5,066 nucleotides of DNA from Avisuccinivibrio_A sp964651505 (GTDB lineage Bacteria > Pseudomonadota > Gammaproteobacteria > Enterobacterales > Succinivibrionaceae), in contig CAZYXT010000138.1 of NCBI GenBank assembly GCA_964651505.1, positions 1 to 5,066 on the forward strand, in the 5' to 3' direction. A program made the position numbers and the translations under genes. Positions 5,013 through 5,066 of the stretch are shown here, piece by piece (positions within the stretch are counted from its first letter, which is position 1; each line of letters opens with the position of its first letter). The notes under the pieces are model-generated. The model saw nothing but the letters and a program-made list of their open reading frames with translations. It was not told the DNA's origin and ran no database searches.

Positions 5013-5066
5013 TTGGGTCTTGTCAGAAATGATGTGAAACATGCCGGACACCTCTTCATCAGCGTC
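5013..5066 (-). repeat. 54-bp inverted repeat, right copy (IS terminus)
   Basis: This is the reverse complement of 141-194 with four mismatches. It runs to the last base of the window, so its outer limit is unknown. The inner limit is sharp at TTGGGTCT (5013-5020). Beyond it the sequence differs from the left copy, and no shared target duplication is visible, as expected for two separate insertions. Confidence 0.9.
5013..5066. mobile_element. Start of a second IS-like element leaving the window on the right
   Basis: Only the terminal 54 bases are visible: the tip GGGTCTTGTCAGAAATG, then GTGAAACATG and GGACACC. Orientation relative to the left copy is inverted for the shared end. If the four differences reflect left versus right ends of one IS type, the two copies would be in direct orientation, as in a composite transposon. 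No coding sequence of the element is included. Confidence 0.5.

Noticed and set aside
4796..5059. 87-codon minus-strand frame starting inside the right IS-like end
   Set aside because: It runs from the IS tip through the CRP palindrome and structured segment, has no recognisable features and is best explained as chance.
1..5066. CRISPR array, tRNA or rRNA genes
   Set aside because: No regularly spaced repeats, cloverleaf-like segments or conserved rRNA stretches were seen on either strand.

Overview
The window is a short chromosomal segment with three clear protein genes. It lies between two copies, facing each other, of what looks like an insertion-sequence end. The KdsA is 284 residues, closely resembles the Escherichia coli enzyme and belongs to the metal-independent class. 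There is also an exact match to the gammaproteobacterial CRP consensus. Together these suggest a gammaproteobacterium of roughly balanced GC. The frequent Lys/Leu codons written TTTAAA and CTTAAA would fit a less-studied lineage such as the Succinivibrionaceae, but that placement is a guess. All three main genes end in TGA, so TGA is a stop codon here.

Layout. Bases 1-194 are an IS-like end, with the element continuing off the left edge. Bases 349-1203 (minus) encode kdsA, which makes Kdo-8-phosphate for the LPS inner core. Bases 1204-1576 are a 373-base intergenic region with divergent flanking genes; it holds a strong kdsA ribosome binding site and a terminator-like hairpin in the kdsA leader. 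Bases 1577-2302 (plus) encode an esterase-fold alpha/beta hydrolase. A 44-base convergent gap with a small hairpin follows. Bases 2347-4275 (minus) encode an MsbA-like lipid/LPS ABC exporter that probably starts at TTG. Bases 4276-5012 hold no gene I can call with confidence. They contain a perfect 9-bp hairpin, a hydrophobic two-helix reading frame broken by one TGA (overlapped by a Cys-rich alternative frame), a region with two mutually exclusive stem-loops, and a perfect 24-bp palindrome containing the ideal CRP site. Bases 5013-5066 are the second IS-like end, running off the right edge.

How it fits together. kdsA and the MsbA-like gene both serve the outer membrane: one makes the Kdo sugar, the other flips lipid A-core or a related lipid. 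They lie on the same strand but are separated by the opposite-strand hydrolase, so they are not one simple operon. I did not find an obvious new defence or metabolic system. The least explained part is 4276-5012, especially the perfect CRP operator between a structured stretch and an IS boundary. The two edges look like places where an assembly stopped at a multicopy IS.
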